Part shown: piece by piece, positions 17,750 through 28,317 of the stretch | Layout: each line of letters starts with the position of its first letter | How positions within the stretch are numbered: position 1 is the stretch's first letter | Source of the DNA: Parvibaculum sp. | GTDB lineage: Bacteria; Pseudomonadota; Alphaproteobacteria; Parvibaculales; Parvibaculaceae | Length of the DNA: 32,475 bases | Assembly (NCBI GenBank): GCA_020062605.1 | Contig: JAGUWA010000014.1 | Location: forward strand, 1 to 32,475 | Reading direction: 5' to 3' | The notes under the pieces: model-generated | Told to the model about the DNA's origin: nothing | What the model saw: the letters and a program-made list of their open reading frames with translations, nothing else | Databases searched by the model: none | Position numbers and translations under genes: made by a program

Positions 17750-20673
17750 GCTGCGTCCTCCTTGTGGTTCTCTTCGGTGTGCGTGCGCGAGAGAACGTTG
17801 AGCAGCGCCGTGGGGTCGAGCTTCGTCACATAATCGGTGAAGCCGGCTTCCCTTCCGCGTGCAATGTCCTTCGGATTGGCATGAGAGGAGAAAGCGACAA
17901 TGGGCACAGCGCTCGTTCTCTCGTCGGCTCGGAGCGTGCGCACGAGGTCGAACCCGGAAAGCCCTGGCATCTCGATGTCGGAAACGATGACGTCGAAGTT
18001 GCCTCCGTCCTTGCAGAGCGAAATGGCGGCCTCCGCGTGCTCCGCGACGGTCACCGAGTAGCCGGCGACCGTGAGCATGGGGATCAGGAGATTGCGGAAG
18101 AAGGCGCTGTCTTCGACGAGCAGCACGTTTCGCTCGCCTTCCGCCCCGAACGGGCTCTCGGTCTTGACTTCGAACCAGTTGGTGTTGCTCTGGCGCAGAT
18201 AGTAAACCGTATCGACGATGTCGGTCGCGGCTCCGGCGATGATGGCGCTGCCGAGAGTGCCGGGCCGTCCGCCGCCCGAAAGCTGGAGGTCGAGCGGCGC
18301 ATCCACGATGTCGACCACCCGGTCGACGACGAGGCCGAGCATGCGTTGTCCGTCGACAAAGACCAGGATCGGGTGCCGGCCCTTTCGCTCCGCCGGGTTA
18401 CCGTCAAGGTCGATGAGCGGCATCAGCCCGCCGCGATATTGCAGGACGGTGAGCGAACCCGCCTTCTCGGCGGTTGCAAGATCCGTTTCTTCAAGTCGCG
18501 CGACGAGAGACAGCGGCACGGCTTTCGGGCCGCCGTCGCGGGCTTCAAAGACCAGCATCGAAACGGCCTCATCCCTGCGCGAGCCGCGTCCGGTGTTGCC
18601 GGCAAGGGTGGCTGCTTCGGCATGCGGCGAGGCGGAGACCGCCGAGGCGAGGCCGTTGGGATCGAGAATCATGATCACGCGCCCGTCCCCGAGGATTGTC
18701 GTGCCCGAGAAGCACGAGATGTGACGCATGCAGCGCGAAACCGGTTTGACGACGATCTCCTCGGTATCGAATACCTTGTCGACGATGATACCGAAGGTAA
18801 AGGCGCCCACCTGCGAGACAACGACATACATGCTGTCGGTCTCGCTCGTCTCGGCGGCGGAGCCGGTCTGTGGCAGCCCGAGGATTTCGCACAGCGAGAC
18901 GAGCGGCAGCAACCGGTCGCGCAGGCGGTAAACGGGATGCCCGTTGATGTTATCGAGCCCTTTGCTCGTGGCGCGATTGATGCGCACCAGTTCCACAACG
19001 CTGTTCTGCGGCAGGGCAAAGCGCTCGCCTTCGCATTCGACGATGAGCGCCGAAACGATTGCAAGCGTCAGCGGAATCTTGATGGTGAAGCGGGAGCCGA
19101 CACCTTCTGTCGACTGGAACTCGATGATGCCGCCGATCTTCTCGATGTTGTTCCGAACGACGTCCATGCCCACGCCGCGGCCCGATACGCTGGTCACGGC
19201 GGCTGCGGTCGAAAAGCCGGGCCGGAAAATGAACTGCTGGATCTGCTGCTCGCTCATACCCTCGAGCTGGATTTCGGTCGCCAGCCCGTTTGTCAGGACC
19301 TTCTCTCTGATCCGCGCTGTCGGCAGGCCGCGCCCGTCGTCGGAAACCACGACAACGATATGGCCGCCTTCGTGCCGTGCTGAAAGTTCTACCGTGCCGT
19401 GCTCGGGCTTTCCTGCGGCGAGCCGGTCAGCCGCCATCTCGATTCCGTGGTCGGCTGAATTCCTGACCATGTGGGTGAGCGGGTCGCGGATCGATTCCAG
19501 GATTTGTCGGTCGAGCTCGGTGTCGGCACCCGTCATCACAAGTTCGATCTTCTTGCCGACTTCCTGCGAAAGGTCGCGGACAAGGCGGGGCAGCTTGCCC
19601 CAGGCATTTCCGATCGGCTGCATGCGCGTCATCATCACGCTTTCCTGCAGCTCGGTCGTTACCTGGTTCAGCCGCTGCAGCGGCGCCGCAAAGGGGCTGT
19701 CGCCGTGGCTGCGCATGATCTGGAGGAGCTGGTTGCGCGTCAGGACGAGTTCGCTCACCAGCGTCATGAGATCTTCGAGAACATTGATGTTGACCCGCAA
19801 GGTCTGCGTCTGGCCCTGCGCGGCCGCATCGTGCTTCTCTGTGCTGGGATTTGCTGAAGCCGGTGCCGCCACGACGGGCTCTTGCTCCGTCTGCAGCGGG
19901 GGCGCCGCCTGAGGAGCATCCTGCGCTCCGCGATGGAGCAGGGCGAGCAACGCGGCAACATCCTCCTCCTCCACGCCGAGCGATCGGAAGCCTTGGCCGA
20001 TCTCCGTTTCGAGGAGCGCGATGTCCTCCTCGGTCCAGCCATTGTCGGTCAGGCAGGTCAGGACGTCGGCGATATCGATCCCCGGCGTGCTCTGCAGCGC
20101 TACCTCGAAGCCCTTGGCAAGCGCGAACTGGAGCTTCAGCAGTTCGGGTTCAAGTTCGGCGCCGTCGGCGGATTTCGCGGCGAAGCCTGCGCAGGCAAGT
20201 TCGCAGGCTGTATCGATGCCCGATGCCGCGCCGGCGCGATCGAAAAGCGAACCCTGTTTTTCGGGGGCCGGGGCGGTGCTGGCAGGAGCGGCTGTCTCCC
20301 CGTTCGCAATGCGTCTCAATGCGTCGATGATCTCGCGATCCTCGCCCGCGGGCTCGCCACCCGTCGCGCCGAGAGAGGCGACGAGTTCCTTGATGCGGTC
20401 GAGCGCAACCAGCACCTGCGATATCACATCGTGCGAGACTGCGAGTTCGCCGTCACGGACGCGGCCAAGCACGTCCTCCGCCGCATGGGCAACGGACTCC
20501 AGCCGGGGAAGCCCCAGGAAGCCGCATGTACCCTTGATCGTGTGCATGACGCGGAAGATGCTTCCGAGAAGCGCAGGATCGCCGGGCCGCTGCTCCAGCT
20601 CCACGATTTCGCTGTCCAGCAAATCAAGCGCCTCGCAGGTCTCGGCGAGAAAATCCTTGAGAAGATCGTCCAT
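17746..20673 (-). CDS. cheA: Hybrid chemotaxis histidine kinase CheA with C-terminal receiver domain
   Basis: 975 aa; HPt (HTIKGTCGFLGLPRLE), dimerisation/HATPase (LTHMVRNSADHGIE, DDGRGLPTARI), two CheW-like regions, C-terminal REC (VLLVEDSAFFRNLLIPML..VIVSDIEMPGLSGFDLVR). Confidence 0.95.
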   Translation of the reverse strand: MDDLLKDFLAETCEALDLLDSEIVELEQRPGDPALLGSIFRVMHTIKGTCGFLGLPRLESVAHAAEDVLGRVRDGELAVSHDVISQVLVALDRIKELVASLGATGGEPAGEDREIIDALRRIANGETAAPASTAPAPEKQGSLFDRAGAASGIDTACELACAGFAAKSADGAELEPELLKLQFALAKGFEVALQSTPGIDIADVLTCLTDNGWTEEDIALLETEIGQGFRSLGVEEEDVAALLALLHRGAQDAPQAAPPLQTEQEPVVAAPASANPSTEKHDAAAQGQTQTLRVNINVLEDLMTLVSELVLTRNQLLQIMRSHGDSPFAAPLQRLNQVTTELQESVMMTRMQPIGNAWGKLPRLVRDLSQEVGKKIELVMTGADTELDRQILESIRDPLTHMVRNSADHGIEMAADRLAAGKPEHGTVELSARHEGGHIVVVVSDDGRGLPTARIREKVLTNGLATEIQLEGMSEQQIQQFIFRPGFSTAAAVTSVSGRGVGMDVVRNNIEKIGGIIEFQSTEGVGSRFTIKIPLTLAIVSALIVECEGERFALPQNSVVELVRINRATSKGLDNINGHPVYRLRDRLLPLVSLCEILGLPQTGSAAETSETDSMYVVVSQVGAFTFGIIVDKVFDTEEIVVKPVSRCMRHISCFSGTTILGDGRVIMILDPNGLASAVSASPHAEAATLAGNTGRGSRRDEAVSMLVFEARDGGPKAVPLSLVARLEETDLATAEKAGSLTVLQYRGGLMPLIDLDGNPAERKGRHPILVFVDGQRMLGLVVDRVVDIVDAPLDLQLSGGGRPGTLGSAIIAGAATDIVDTVYYLRQSNTNWFEVKTESPFGAEGERNVLLVEDSAFFRNLLIPMLTVAGYSVTVAEHAEAAISLCKDGGNFDVIVSDIEMPGLSGFDLVRTLRADERTSAVPIVAFSSHANPKDIARGREAGFTDYVTKLDPTALLNVLSRTHTEENHKEDAA

Positions 20674-20795
20674 GTCGACTAACCCATTTCCATATTTATT
20701 GGAAAACAGGCTAATGAGTCGGAACTAATTGTTGGTAAATACGTAGAATATTATTGTTATTATTTTATAAATACTTAGAAGTTCGACAACTGAGA

Positions 20796-23489
20796 TTACA
20801 AGCCAACCGCCGACAGATGCGGCTCATCGGTCGTCAGCGTTCGTGATGCGGGGAAGGCGACTTCAACGCGCGTTCCCTTGCCTTCGGCGCTCATAATCGA
20901 AAACTTCGCATCGTGTAGCTCGGCAAATTGTTTTGTGAGCGCGAGGCCCAGGCCTACACCGTCGAAACGGCGGGTGAGGTGGCTCTCCACCTGCATGAAA
21001 GGCTCGGTAACGCGTTCGATGTTTTCTGCCGCGATGCCGATCCCCGTGTCCTCGACGGAAAGAACCAGCGCGCCGCCTGCCGCAATTTCCGCACCCAGGC
21101 AGACGGTGCCGCCGGCTGGCGTGAATTTGATGGCGTTGGAAAGAAGGTTGAGCAGGATTTGTCGTGTGAGCCTGAGATCTGCCCTGAGTTTCGGAAGGTT
21201 CGATGCCGATTCCTGTATCAGCGCCAACTTCGCCGCCTTGGCCCTGCCTTCCACAGTTCTTGTGCAGAAGTGATAGATATCCTCGATATCTATTTCCGTC
21301 TCCTCAAGTTCCGTTACCCCGACCTCAATCCTGCTGAGATCGAGAATGTCGTTCACGACGGCAAGGAGATGCAGGCCGCTATCGTGAATATCCTTTGCAT
21401 AGGCTTGGTACTGCGCCGTCTCCATCGGGCCCATGACGTCGGTGGCCATGAGCTCCGAAAAGCCGATGATGACATTGAGAGGCGTCCGCAGCTCGTGGCT
21501 CATATTGGCTAGAAACTGGGACTTTGCCTGGTTCGCATATTCGGCCTTGTTGCGCGCGGCGCGCAGCTCTTCGGTCGCCTTCTGCAAATCGGTGATGTCG
21601 AGCACGGTGCCAATCACCTGCTCGATCTCTCCGTTGCGTCCGCGGATCGCCTCCGCCTCGCAGCGAATGTATCGCATTTCGCCGGTCGGAGGTGAGATGC
21701 GATGCGTTATGCGGAACGGCGTCCCTTGCTCGATAGCGGTGCGTGCCGCAAGGCGCAAGAGGGGTTCATCGGCGGGATGCACCTGTCCTAAAACATGTTG
21801 CAACGTGGTCTTCCCGTCCTCCGGATTGCCGCCGAGAATGTGGAGGGCCGCGTCGGAACAGGAAATCTCCATGGTGCTGACGTTGAGCTGCCAGTTTCCC
21901 AGATGGGCAATGCGCTCCGCGGCCGCGAGGTTCCGTGCGCTGTCGCGAAGCGCCTTTTCTGCGCGGCGCCTGTCCGTGACGTCGTAGCAGCCGATCAGAA
22001 TCACGCGCTCTCCACCCATGCTGAGCGCTACGGCAGAGACGACGCACCACATCTCGGTACCCGCCTCGCTCATGACGCGCGCCTCGATCTCCTCCATGCG
22101 GCCGTCAATCTTCTTGCTTGCCAGAAACCGTGTGGTGAACTCGGTGCCGGTGAACTCCGCGATATGGCGCCCGGCGAGCTTCCGCTGTTCGCTGTCGACC
22201 AGAGCGCTGAATGAAGTGTTGCAGAAGATGATTTCACCGGTGGACTGACGGACGGTCGCCAGGCCGAATGGCATGGCCTCGATGATGACACGCATCTGCT
22301 GCTCGCGAGCATGCAAAGCGTCTTCCGCTTGCCGAAGTGCGGTCAGGTCGCGCACGACGGCCATGAATATCATTTCGCCATCCAGCATGATGCGAGACAC
22401 GGACGCCTCGGCCGGAAATTCGGATCCATCCTTTCGGCGGCCCTTGACTTCCGGGCGTCGGCCCATGAGCCGTGTCGGCTCCTCATCGCGAGCGAAGCGG
22501 GCGACATGGGTTTGGTGCCGGGCTCTTATGCTTTGCGGAAGAAGTGTGTCGAGCTTCGCTCCGATAGCTTCTTCGGCGCTATAGCCGAAAATCGCTTCGG
22601 CACGCTTGTTGAAGATGCGAATGTTGCGATCGCCGTCCATGGCGACGATCGCGTCGCCCGCGGTGTCGAGCAGTTCGTCGAGTTGCCGTCGTGCATTGGT
22701 CATTTCCTCGGCATTGATCCGGCACTTTAGCGCCATGCCGATCTTGTCGGCGATGCCGTCCAGCACCTCGATCGTCAGCCGGTCGCGCCGGCGTACCTCG
22801 TTGGTTGCGAAGGTAAGCACGGCGATAACGTCGTTGGTTGCCTTGAGCGGTATCGCAACGCCGCCACCGCTTTCGCCTGTAGCGCAGATACTCTCGCCGG
22901 TGCGCCAACAGCGTTCCGCGATCTCCCGCGCGTATTCTTGGGCTTTCTCGCGCGGTTGTGCTTTTCCCGGGCGGTCGAGACTCTTCCGTGCCGAAAGAGT
23001 GCCATCCTTCGGGATCCATGCCATCCCTTGCTGCCAGCCGGCATAGAGCAGAACCGCGTGTAGCACCCGGCCGAGAGCATCGGAGAGTGAATCCGATTTC
23101 ATCAGGCGGTCGATAATCGTTTGTGCGAAGCGCAGCTGACGCTCCTCCTGAACCGATTCCGTGATGTCGGTCACGATGAGCGCCGTGCTTGACCCGGGCG
23201 TCCATATGCGGCTCAGGACGAACTCACTGCTGTCTGGACGGCGGCAGCGTTTACGCAGTTCGTAGTTGCGTTCCTCTCCGCCGGCTACAGTCTGGGGGTC
23301 TGCAGTGATCTTGCTCCCCCGGGCGAGCAGCCGCTCGATGGTCGAGAGTGTAGGTGTCTCGTCGCTGTCCCAGCCGAGTGCCGCAAGCAGATCGCCTGCG
23401 CTCGCATTCTGCGAGACGAGTTGGCTTGTTGCAGGATCGAATACGAACACTGCGGGCGAACGCGGCAAAATAATCGGGCGATGAGGCAC
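20796..23489 (-). CDS. Multi-PAS sensor histidine kinase (PAS/GAF-PAS-PAS-PAS-HisKA-HATPase)
   Basis: 897 aa; repeated PAS segments, H-box [23 protein letters not shown], HATPase [13 protein letters not shown] and [14 protein letters not shown]; no receiver. Confidence 0.92.
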   Translation of the reverse strand: MPHRPIILPRSPAVFVFDPATSQLVSQNASAGDLLAALGWDSDETPTLSTIERLLARGSKITADPQTVAGGEERNYELRKRCRRPDSSEFVLSRIWTPGSSTALIVTDITESVQEERQLRFAQTIIDRLMKSDSLSDALGRVLHAVLLYAGWQQGMAWIPKDGTLSARKSLDRPGKAQPREKAQEYAREIAERCWRTGESICATGESGGGVAIPLKATNDVIAVLTFATNEVRRRDRLTIEVLDGIADKIGMALKCRINAEEMTNARRQLDELLDTAGDAIVAMDGDRNIRIFNKRAEAIFGYSAEEAIGAKLDTLLPQSIRARHQTHVARFARDEEPTRLMGRRPEVKGRRKDGSEFPAEASVSRIMLDGEMIFMAVVRDLTALRQAEDALHAREQQMRVIIEAMPFGLATVRQSTGEIIFCNTSFSALVDSEQRKLAGRHIAEFTGTEFTTRFLASKKIDGRMEEIEARVMSEAGTEMWCVVSAVALSMGGERVILIGCYDVTDRRRAEKALRDSARNLAAAERIAHLGNWQLNVSTMEISCSDAALHILGGNPEDGKTTLQHVLGQVHPADEPLLRLAARTAIEQGTPFRITHRISPPTGEMRYIRCEAEAIRGRNGEIEQVIGTVLDITDLQKATEELRAARNKAEYANQAKSQFLANMSHELRTPLNVIIGFSELMATDVMGPMETAQYQAYAKDIHDSGLHLLAVVNDILDLSRIEVGVTELEETEIDIEDIYHFCTRTVEGRAKAAKLALIQESASNLPKLRADLRLTRQILLNLLSNAIKFTPAGGTVCLGAEIAAGGALVLSVEDTGIGIAAENIERVTEPFMQVESHLTRRFDGVGLGLALTKQFAELHDAKFSIMSAEGKGTRVEVAFPASRTLTTDEPHLSAVGL

Positions 23490-23511
23490 CTTCTTCTCCC
23501 AGTCCGGTTAC

Positions 23512-24870
23512 TCAGGCAACCCGTGCCCGGCTGAGAAAGGTGTCAACCTGCTGGCGAAGTGTCTCGGCCTGCCGGGCAAGAATGTCGGACGAACCGGAAA
23601 TCTCGGCCGCTGCCGAACCGGTCTCGGCTGCGGCTTCCGCCACGGCGACGATGTTCGACGATACGTCCTGCGTGCCACGCGCCGCCTCCTGCACGTTACG
23701 CGCGATTTCGTTGGTGGCGGCGTCCTGTTCGTCGACCGCTGCGGCGATCGAGGTGGCGATCTGGTTCATCTCGGTGATCGTCTTCTCGATCGACTTGATG
23801 GCATCGACGGACTCCTGCGTTGCCGCCTGCATCGTCTTGATCTGCTCGGCGATTTCCTCGGTCGCCTTGGCTGTCTGGTTGGCAAGGCTCTTCACCTCGG
23901 AGGCGACGACCGCAAAGCCCTTGCCGGCCTCGCCGGCGCGCGCCGCTTCGATGGTCGCGTTGAGTGCCAGTAGGTTGGTCTGCGCCGCAATATCGTTGAT
24001 GAGCGTCACCACATCGCCGATCTTCTGCGCCGCTTCCGCAAGTCCCTGGACCTTGCCATCGGTGCGATGTGCCTCTTGCACGGCCTGTCCGGCGATCTTG
24101 GTCGAGAGCGATGCCTGCCGTCCGATTTCCGTGATCGAACTCGAAAGCTGCTCGCTGGCCGAAGCAACCGTCTGCACATTAGTCGACGCTTCCTCGGACG
24201 CCGCCGCGACCGTCGTCGTCTTGGCGCTCGCCTGTTCCGCCGTTACGGACATGGCCTGCGCGGAGGCCTGGAGTTCGGTGGAGGCCGAGGCGACCGACTT
24301 GATGATCTCGTTCACCGCGACATCGAAATCGGAGATGGCTGATTCCAGTGCCTTCTGCCGTCCGGCCCTTTCCTCTACCATCGCGTCCTGATATGCCGAA
24401 ATGGCGAGATCCATATCAAGACAAACAGCAGTATTCACCGCGCAAAGGACCTGGGAAAGCTGTCCGGGCGTCCAGCGATACTTCTTGACTGCTATATCGA
24501 CCAGCCTGTTCATCACGAACTTGTAGCCTCCGATATACCAGCGCGGCTCGAGGCCGATGCGGTTGTGAGTGAGGCCGATCGTGTGGACGCTCTGCATGTA
24601 GGCATCGTCGAACGTGCCCGAGAAAAGCCTTCCCCAGTGTGCCCCCTGGGCTTGCTTCAGGCGCGGTGCCTGGCTGCCAAGGAGCTTGGAGAGCTCGGGC
24701 ACGGCGCCGATGTGTGCATAGAAGGTGTCGAGTATCTGGGGCAGGTGCGGCTCCAGAACTTTCCAGAACTCGCGGAGCGCTGCCCCGGTCTCGTCGGATA
24801 CCTCCATGAAGCGCAGGCGCGATGCCCGGTCCACGGCCGATGTGTCGTCTTTCGTCATGCTGGCCCCCAT
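23512..24870 (-). CDS. Globin-coupled (protoglobin-type) methyl-accepting chemotaxis protein, apparently soluble (HemAT-like)
   Basis: N-terminal globin-sensor region ([15 protein letters not shown]...[28 protein letters not shown]), C-terminal signalling tip [39 protein letters not shown]; no obvious TM segments. Confidence 0.92.
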   Translation of the reverse strand: MGASMTKDDTSAVDRASRLRFMEVSDETGAALREFWKVLEPHLPQILDTFYAHIGAVPELSKLLGSQAPRLKQAQGAHWGRLFSGTFDDAYMQSVHTIGLTHNRIGLEPRWYIGGYKFVMNRLVDIAVKKYRWTPGQLSQVLCAVNTAVCLDMDLAISAYQDAMVEERAGRQKALESAISDFDVAVNEIIKSVASASTELQASAQAMSVTAEQASAKTTTVAAASEEASTNVQTVASASEQLSSSITEIGRQASLSTKIAGQAVQEAHRTDGKVQGLAEAAQKIGDVVTLINDIAAQTNLLALNATIEAARAGEAGKGFAVVASEVKSLANQTAKATEEIAEQIKTMQAATQESVDAIKSIEKTITEMNQIATSIAAAVDEQDAATNEIARNVQEAARGTQDVSSNIVAVAEAAAETGSAAAEISGSSDILARQAETLRQQVDTFLSRARVA

Positions 24871-25125
24871 TTTAACAACGGCCCCGGTCCTGCCGGGTCC
24901 TGTTCTCCCGCCCTGAAGTGGATAAAAGTCAGCGATTACTGCGACTTTTTGTCACCGATTCGGAGCGATTAATTTCAATATTAGGGGTAGACATGAAATA
25001 AATGGTTAATAATACTGTAGTCAAAGAATAATTATTATGATGAATATTTATATAGCGTGTTTATAACGTAAGTTAAAAACTGATTTTAGTCAGGTTTGAT
25101 GTGGAAAAATTGGTTAGGACTCTAT

Positions 25126-25148
25126 AACTGTTTCGTATCGAGACAGTT
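25126..25148. promoter_or_regulatory. Inverted repeat upstream of the FNR-like regulator gene
   Basis: AACTGTTTCG-TAT-CGAGACAGTT: 10-bp arms with one mismatch, 52 bp before the GTG start. Confidence 0.45.
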
Positions 25149-25199
25149 GAATGATTTCCGTTAAAGACAAGCCGGACCTAATCCGGCGGCGAGTGTTCC

Positions 25200-25970
25200 G
25201 TGAGTGGCAATGTCGGCGGCACCCCGGTTGGGGAGGATAGCGCACAGGACGGGAAGAAGATCGACGCTTCATCGGAAGGTTGTGACACCTGCCCATTTCG
25301 GTCTGTCGGCTTTTGCGCTGCGGTCATGGGGGCAAGTCTGGGGGAGGGTGAGCGTCGCAAGACGGCGGGCTCCGCTCTCGCTCGCCAGCAAATTCTCAGA
25401 CCGGGCGAGGCGTCGGGGCGCGTAATTGTTCTCAGGCAAGGCTGGGCGCTTCGCTCGGCCATAACCTCGGACGGACGGCGTCAGGTTTTATCCATTTTGC
25501 TGCCGGGGGACATAGCGGGCGGCGAGTTCCTCATGCGCGACAAGGTGCGCGTGCCGGTACAAAGTTTGACGCCGGTTGAGTACTGCTCTTTCGACGTTAC
25601 CTATCTCAAGGAAATCGCAGGCGAAAATCCGGCGTTCATCTGGACCTTCGTCGACCTCTGCCTGTCCAGCAAAGAGGCAAGTGAGGCGCGACTGATTGAT
25701 CTTGGTCGTCGCAACGCGGAACAACGGCTCGCGCGCCTCATCCTCGACCTTCACCGGCGCCTGAGGGAGAAGGGACTTTCCAATGGTGCCACGATCCCCT
25801 TTCCGCTCCGCCAGCAAACCGTCGCCGATGCGCTGGGCCTGACCCAGGTGCATGTCAGCCGGGTTATACGAAGTCTCCGACAGTCGCGCATTCTCCAGAT
25901 AAGGTCCGGACAGCTCACGATTCTCGACATGGACGCTCTGATGGCGACCGCCGAGTTCTACGAGACCTGA
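25200..25970 (+). CDS. Crp/Fnr family transcriptional regulator (FNR-like, GTG start)
   Basis: 256 aa; N-terminal CDTCPFRSVGFC, cyclic-nucleotide-like core, additional Cys in VEYCSF, C-terminal HTH PLRQQTVADALGLTQVHVSRVIRSLRQSRI. Confidence 0.9.
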   Translation: MSGNVGGTPVGEDSAQDGKKIDASSEGCDTCPFRSVGFCAAVMGASLGEGERRKTAGSALARQQILRPGEASGRVIVLRQGWALRSAITSDGRRQVLSILLPGDIAGGEFLMRDKVRVPVQSLTPVEYCSFDVTYLKEIAGENPAFIWTFVDLCLSSKEASEARLIDLGRRNAEQRLARLILDLHRRLREKGLSNGATIPFPLRQQTVADALGLTQVHVSRVIRSLRQSRILQIRSGQLTILDMDALMATAEFYET

Positions 25971-26109
25971 GGCCACCCCTTATGCAAGGCGCCTCCACGA
26001 ATTCATGCGAACGACCGCATCTCTGTCCAACGGTCGTCAGCGGCTCGTCTCAGCCCTCGGACAAACCCTGCGCACGCACAAAGGCAACTGCGCATTCCGA
26101 TCGAACAAG

Positions 26110-26394
26110 CTATGTGCGCTTTATAGCGGAGCGGGAAATGCCGTGCTGCTTTGTAGGGCCGATCTGTTCCGTGTGGACGTCGCCTGAAAGTTGTTCGAGC
26201 GCGAGGAGAACCCGCCGCAGTAGATTGCTCTCGTCGCCGGGCATGCCCTCTTCAACAGCAACGCAAATCTCGCTCGCATCGTATTCCCAGCGCCGCAGGA
26301 TTTCGATCTTCTCCGCTCCAGACAATCCATCATGCTCAAGCAGAACCTCCGGCGAAGAGAATACCGAGCCGGGGTCGAGGAGGGCTTGATCCAT
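26110..26394 (-). CDS. Conserved small hypothetical protein
   Basis: MDQALLDPGSVFSSPEVLLEHDGLSGAEKIEILRRWEYDASEICVAVEEGM; start chosen at internal Met (ORF open to 26427). Confidence 0.6.
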   Translation of the reverse strand: MDQALLDPGSVFSSPEVLLEHDGLSGAEKIEILRRWEYDASEICVAVEEGMPGDESNLLRRVLLALEQLSGDVHTEQIGPTKQHGISRSAIKRT

Positions 26395-26463
26395 ATCGAT
26401 GGCCCCAGATTTCTTGGTACCTGTCATGATGGCAACCCGTTTGAATGTTCGACCGCTTCCCGA

Positions 26464-27219
26464 TCAAGGTCCGCTCATAATGAGCAGTGCAAGCAATTGA
26501 TGGACAGCGACAGCGAGCATAGCTCCAATAAAGAAGTATACCATTCTCCTATATCTCCGTGCCATCGGTACCAACTCGTGGAATGACACGAAGAGCATCG
26601 CGCCGGCCGCAAAGGCCAGGAAGTAGGCATTGAGAGCAGGATTCGCTGCCACGGCGATCAGTCCGATGACGGCGCCGGCCGGCTCGGCAAGCGCGGAAAG
26701 AATTGCCGCGCCCATGAGGAATCGCTTGCTGCGCAGCGCGGTCGCGGGAATGGCCATGGCCAACTCTTCAGGCAAGTTGTGCAGCGCGATCGCCATCGCC
26801 ACGAGCAGGCCAAGCGAGGGAGAGGCGATGTAGGCGTTCGCCATGGCGAACCCCTCGGGCACGTCATGCAGGATCAAGCCGATCACCACCAGATAGATCG
26901 ATTTGACAAGCCGCGTATCGACCTGTCCATGTTCCCGGATCAGGTGGCTATGCGGCACCGCAAGATTTGCTCCCCACAGCAGCGCACCGCCCAAGGCCAC
27001 GCCAAGACCGGTACCCAACGCACCTACACTGTCGTGCGCCTCGGGGATAAGCTCCATCATGGATACAAGAACCATGATCCCCGTCGAGAACCCGATGCCA
27101 ACGGCAATTGCCCGATCGTTCTCACGGATTAGGACAGCCAACAGCACGCCGATTGCCGTCGTCCCGATCGAGAGCGACGACAGGAAGAGAATTGCTATCG
27201 ATTCCGACTCAAAAAGCAT
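26464..27219 (-). CDS. ZIP family metal transporter
   Basis: 251 aa; multiple TM segments with HDVPEGFAMANAYIAS and IALHNLPEELAMAIP metal-binding motifs. Confidence 0.92.
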   Translation of the reverse strand: MLFESESIAILFLSSLSIGTTAIGVLLAVLIRENDRAIAVGIGFSTGIMVLVSMMELIPEAHDSVGALGTGLGVALGGALLWGANLAVPHSHLIREHGQVDTRLVKSIYLVVIGLILHDVPEGFAMANAYIASPSLGLLVAMAIALHNLPEELAMAIPATALRSKRFLMGAAILSALAEPAGAVIGLIAVAANPALNAYFLAFAAGAMLFVSFHELVPMARRYRRMVYFFIGAMLAVAVHQLLALLIMSGP

Positions 27220-27367
27220 CGAACCTGATGTAGTCTAAGAATGCGGGGAATTTCGGTTTGTGCGCGTATGCAATCGGATACAGAAGCGTAGGTTGCGTTG
27301 GCGCGGCCATTCTACGACATCTGTCCCAGTATCCACGACCTGCGGGGGACAAATTTGGAAGCTCGCC

Positions 27368-27835
27368 ATGACTCCGGACGCCAAAACGGTCGATGCCTTG
27401 CGTGAAGCTCTGGAAGACGAGTATCGCGCGCGTGCCACCTACGGAAAGGTGATTGAGGCTTTTGGTCCAGTCCGACCATTCGTGAACATCGTCGAAGCCG
27501 AGGATCGGCACGCAAAAGCCTTGCTCGCTCTTTTTGCAAAGTTCGGGATCGAACCGCCACGGGACACCTGGCCCGAGCGGATCACGGCCCCGGCTTCCAT
27601 TGCCGAAGCCTGCAGGGCTGGAGTGGAGGCTGAAATCGAGAATCAGGCGATGTACGAGCGATTGATCAAGGAGATCAATGATCCGCAAGCCCTTGCCGTA
27701 ATGCGGAGGCTCCAGCAAGCCTCTCAGGAGCGCCATCTGCCGGCTTTTCAGCGTTGCCTTGAGCGCGAGTCGAGCGGGCGCAGCCTTTCGGGCAAACGGC
27801 CTGGAAGAATGCGCTCCCGTGGAACGCGGAACTGA
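27368..27835 (+). CDS. Ferritin-like / DUF2202-type protein
   Basis: MTPDAKTVDALREALEDEYRARATYGKVIEAFGPVRPFVNIVEAEDRHAKALL with E..E/EDRH pattern and second helical pair AGVEAEIENQAMYERL. Confidence 0.78.
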   Translation: MTPDAKTVDALREALEDEYRARATYGKVIEAFGPVRPFVNIVEAEDRHAKALLALFAKFGIEPPRDTWPERITAPASIAEACRAGVEAEIENQAMYERLIKEINDPQALAVMRRLQQASQERHLPAFQRCLERESSGRSLSGKRPGRMRSRGTRN

Positions 27836-28070
27836 TTTGATTGGCAGTTGCCTGCTTGACCCGGCGGACGATTCTTTAACTCGGGTACGGAACTCCGAGG
27901 ATACGGTTCAGTCAGTCTTGGTCACGGATGTCATTGTCCTTGAAGTGAATTTCCGCTTCGGGATGCTCGGATGAATGAACACCAGCAGAACGTCAATCGT
28001 GGCAACGACGTTCAAGGCGATGTAGGTCGCTGCCTGTCAAAACGCACTTTATGAATGAACATCTGGAAAG

Positions 28071-28081
28071 TGGTGCACCCG
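28071..28081. repeat. 11-bp direct repeat identical to the tRNA-Arg 3' end (candidate attachment-site remnant)
   Basis: TGGTGCACCCG here and at 29540-29550 in the same orientation; followed by TTCGAACG, also found in the tRNA T-arm region. Confidence 0.4.
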
Positions 28082-28317
28082 TTCGAACGAAGTTCGAACT
28101 TCTTGATCCATGAAGAGGGTGCTCATTCCGGAGGAATGGTGCGCGTAGACGAAGAAAGTGCGAACGAACTTTTCAATACGCTGGCCGACTGGAACGCCTG
28201 ATTTGGAGGCCCGCGCCGCGACCTCGGCACATGGGATAAGGGCCTCCAGAGCTCCCGCTGTCCTGAGTTGACCAGACGACCCACCAATCAGGGCTTTGCG
28301 ATGATTATCGCCCTCAT

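Noticed and set aside
17764-19383. 539-aa plus-strand ORF antisense to cheA
   Set aside because: Shadow ORF opposite an unambiguous CheA.
20690-20795. AT-rich intergenic patch between cheA and the PAS kinase gene
   Set aside because: Probably an ordinary internal promoter region; no clear repeat, hairpin or operator symmetry could be supported.
24930-25125. Possible promoter (TTGACT-17-TTATTT, minus strand) for the chemosensory operon
   Set aside because: The -10 match is weak in an AT-rich region, so chance matches are likely; not listed as a feature.
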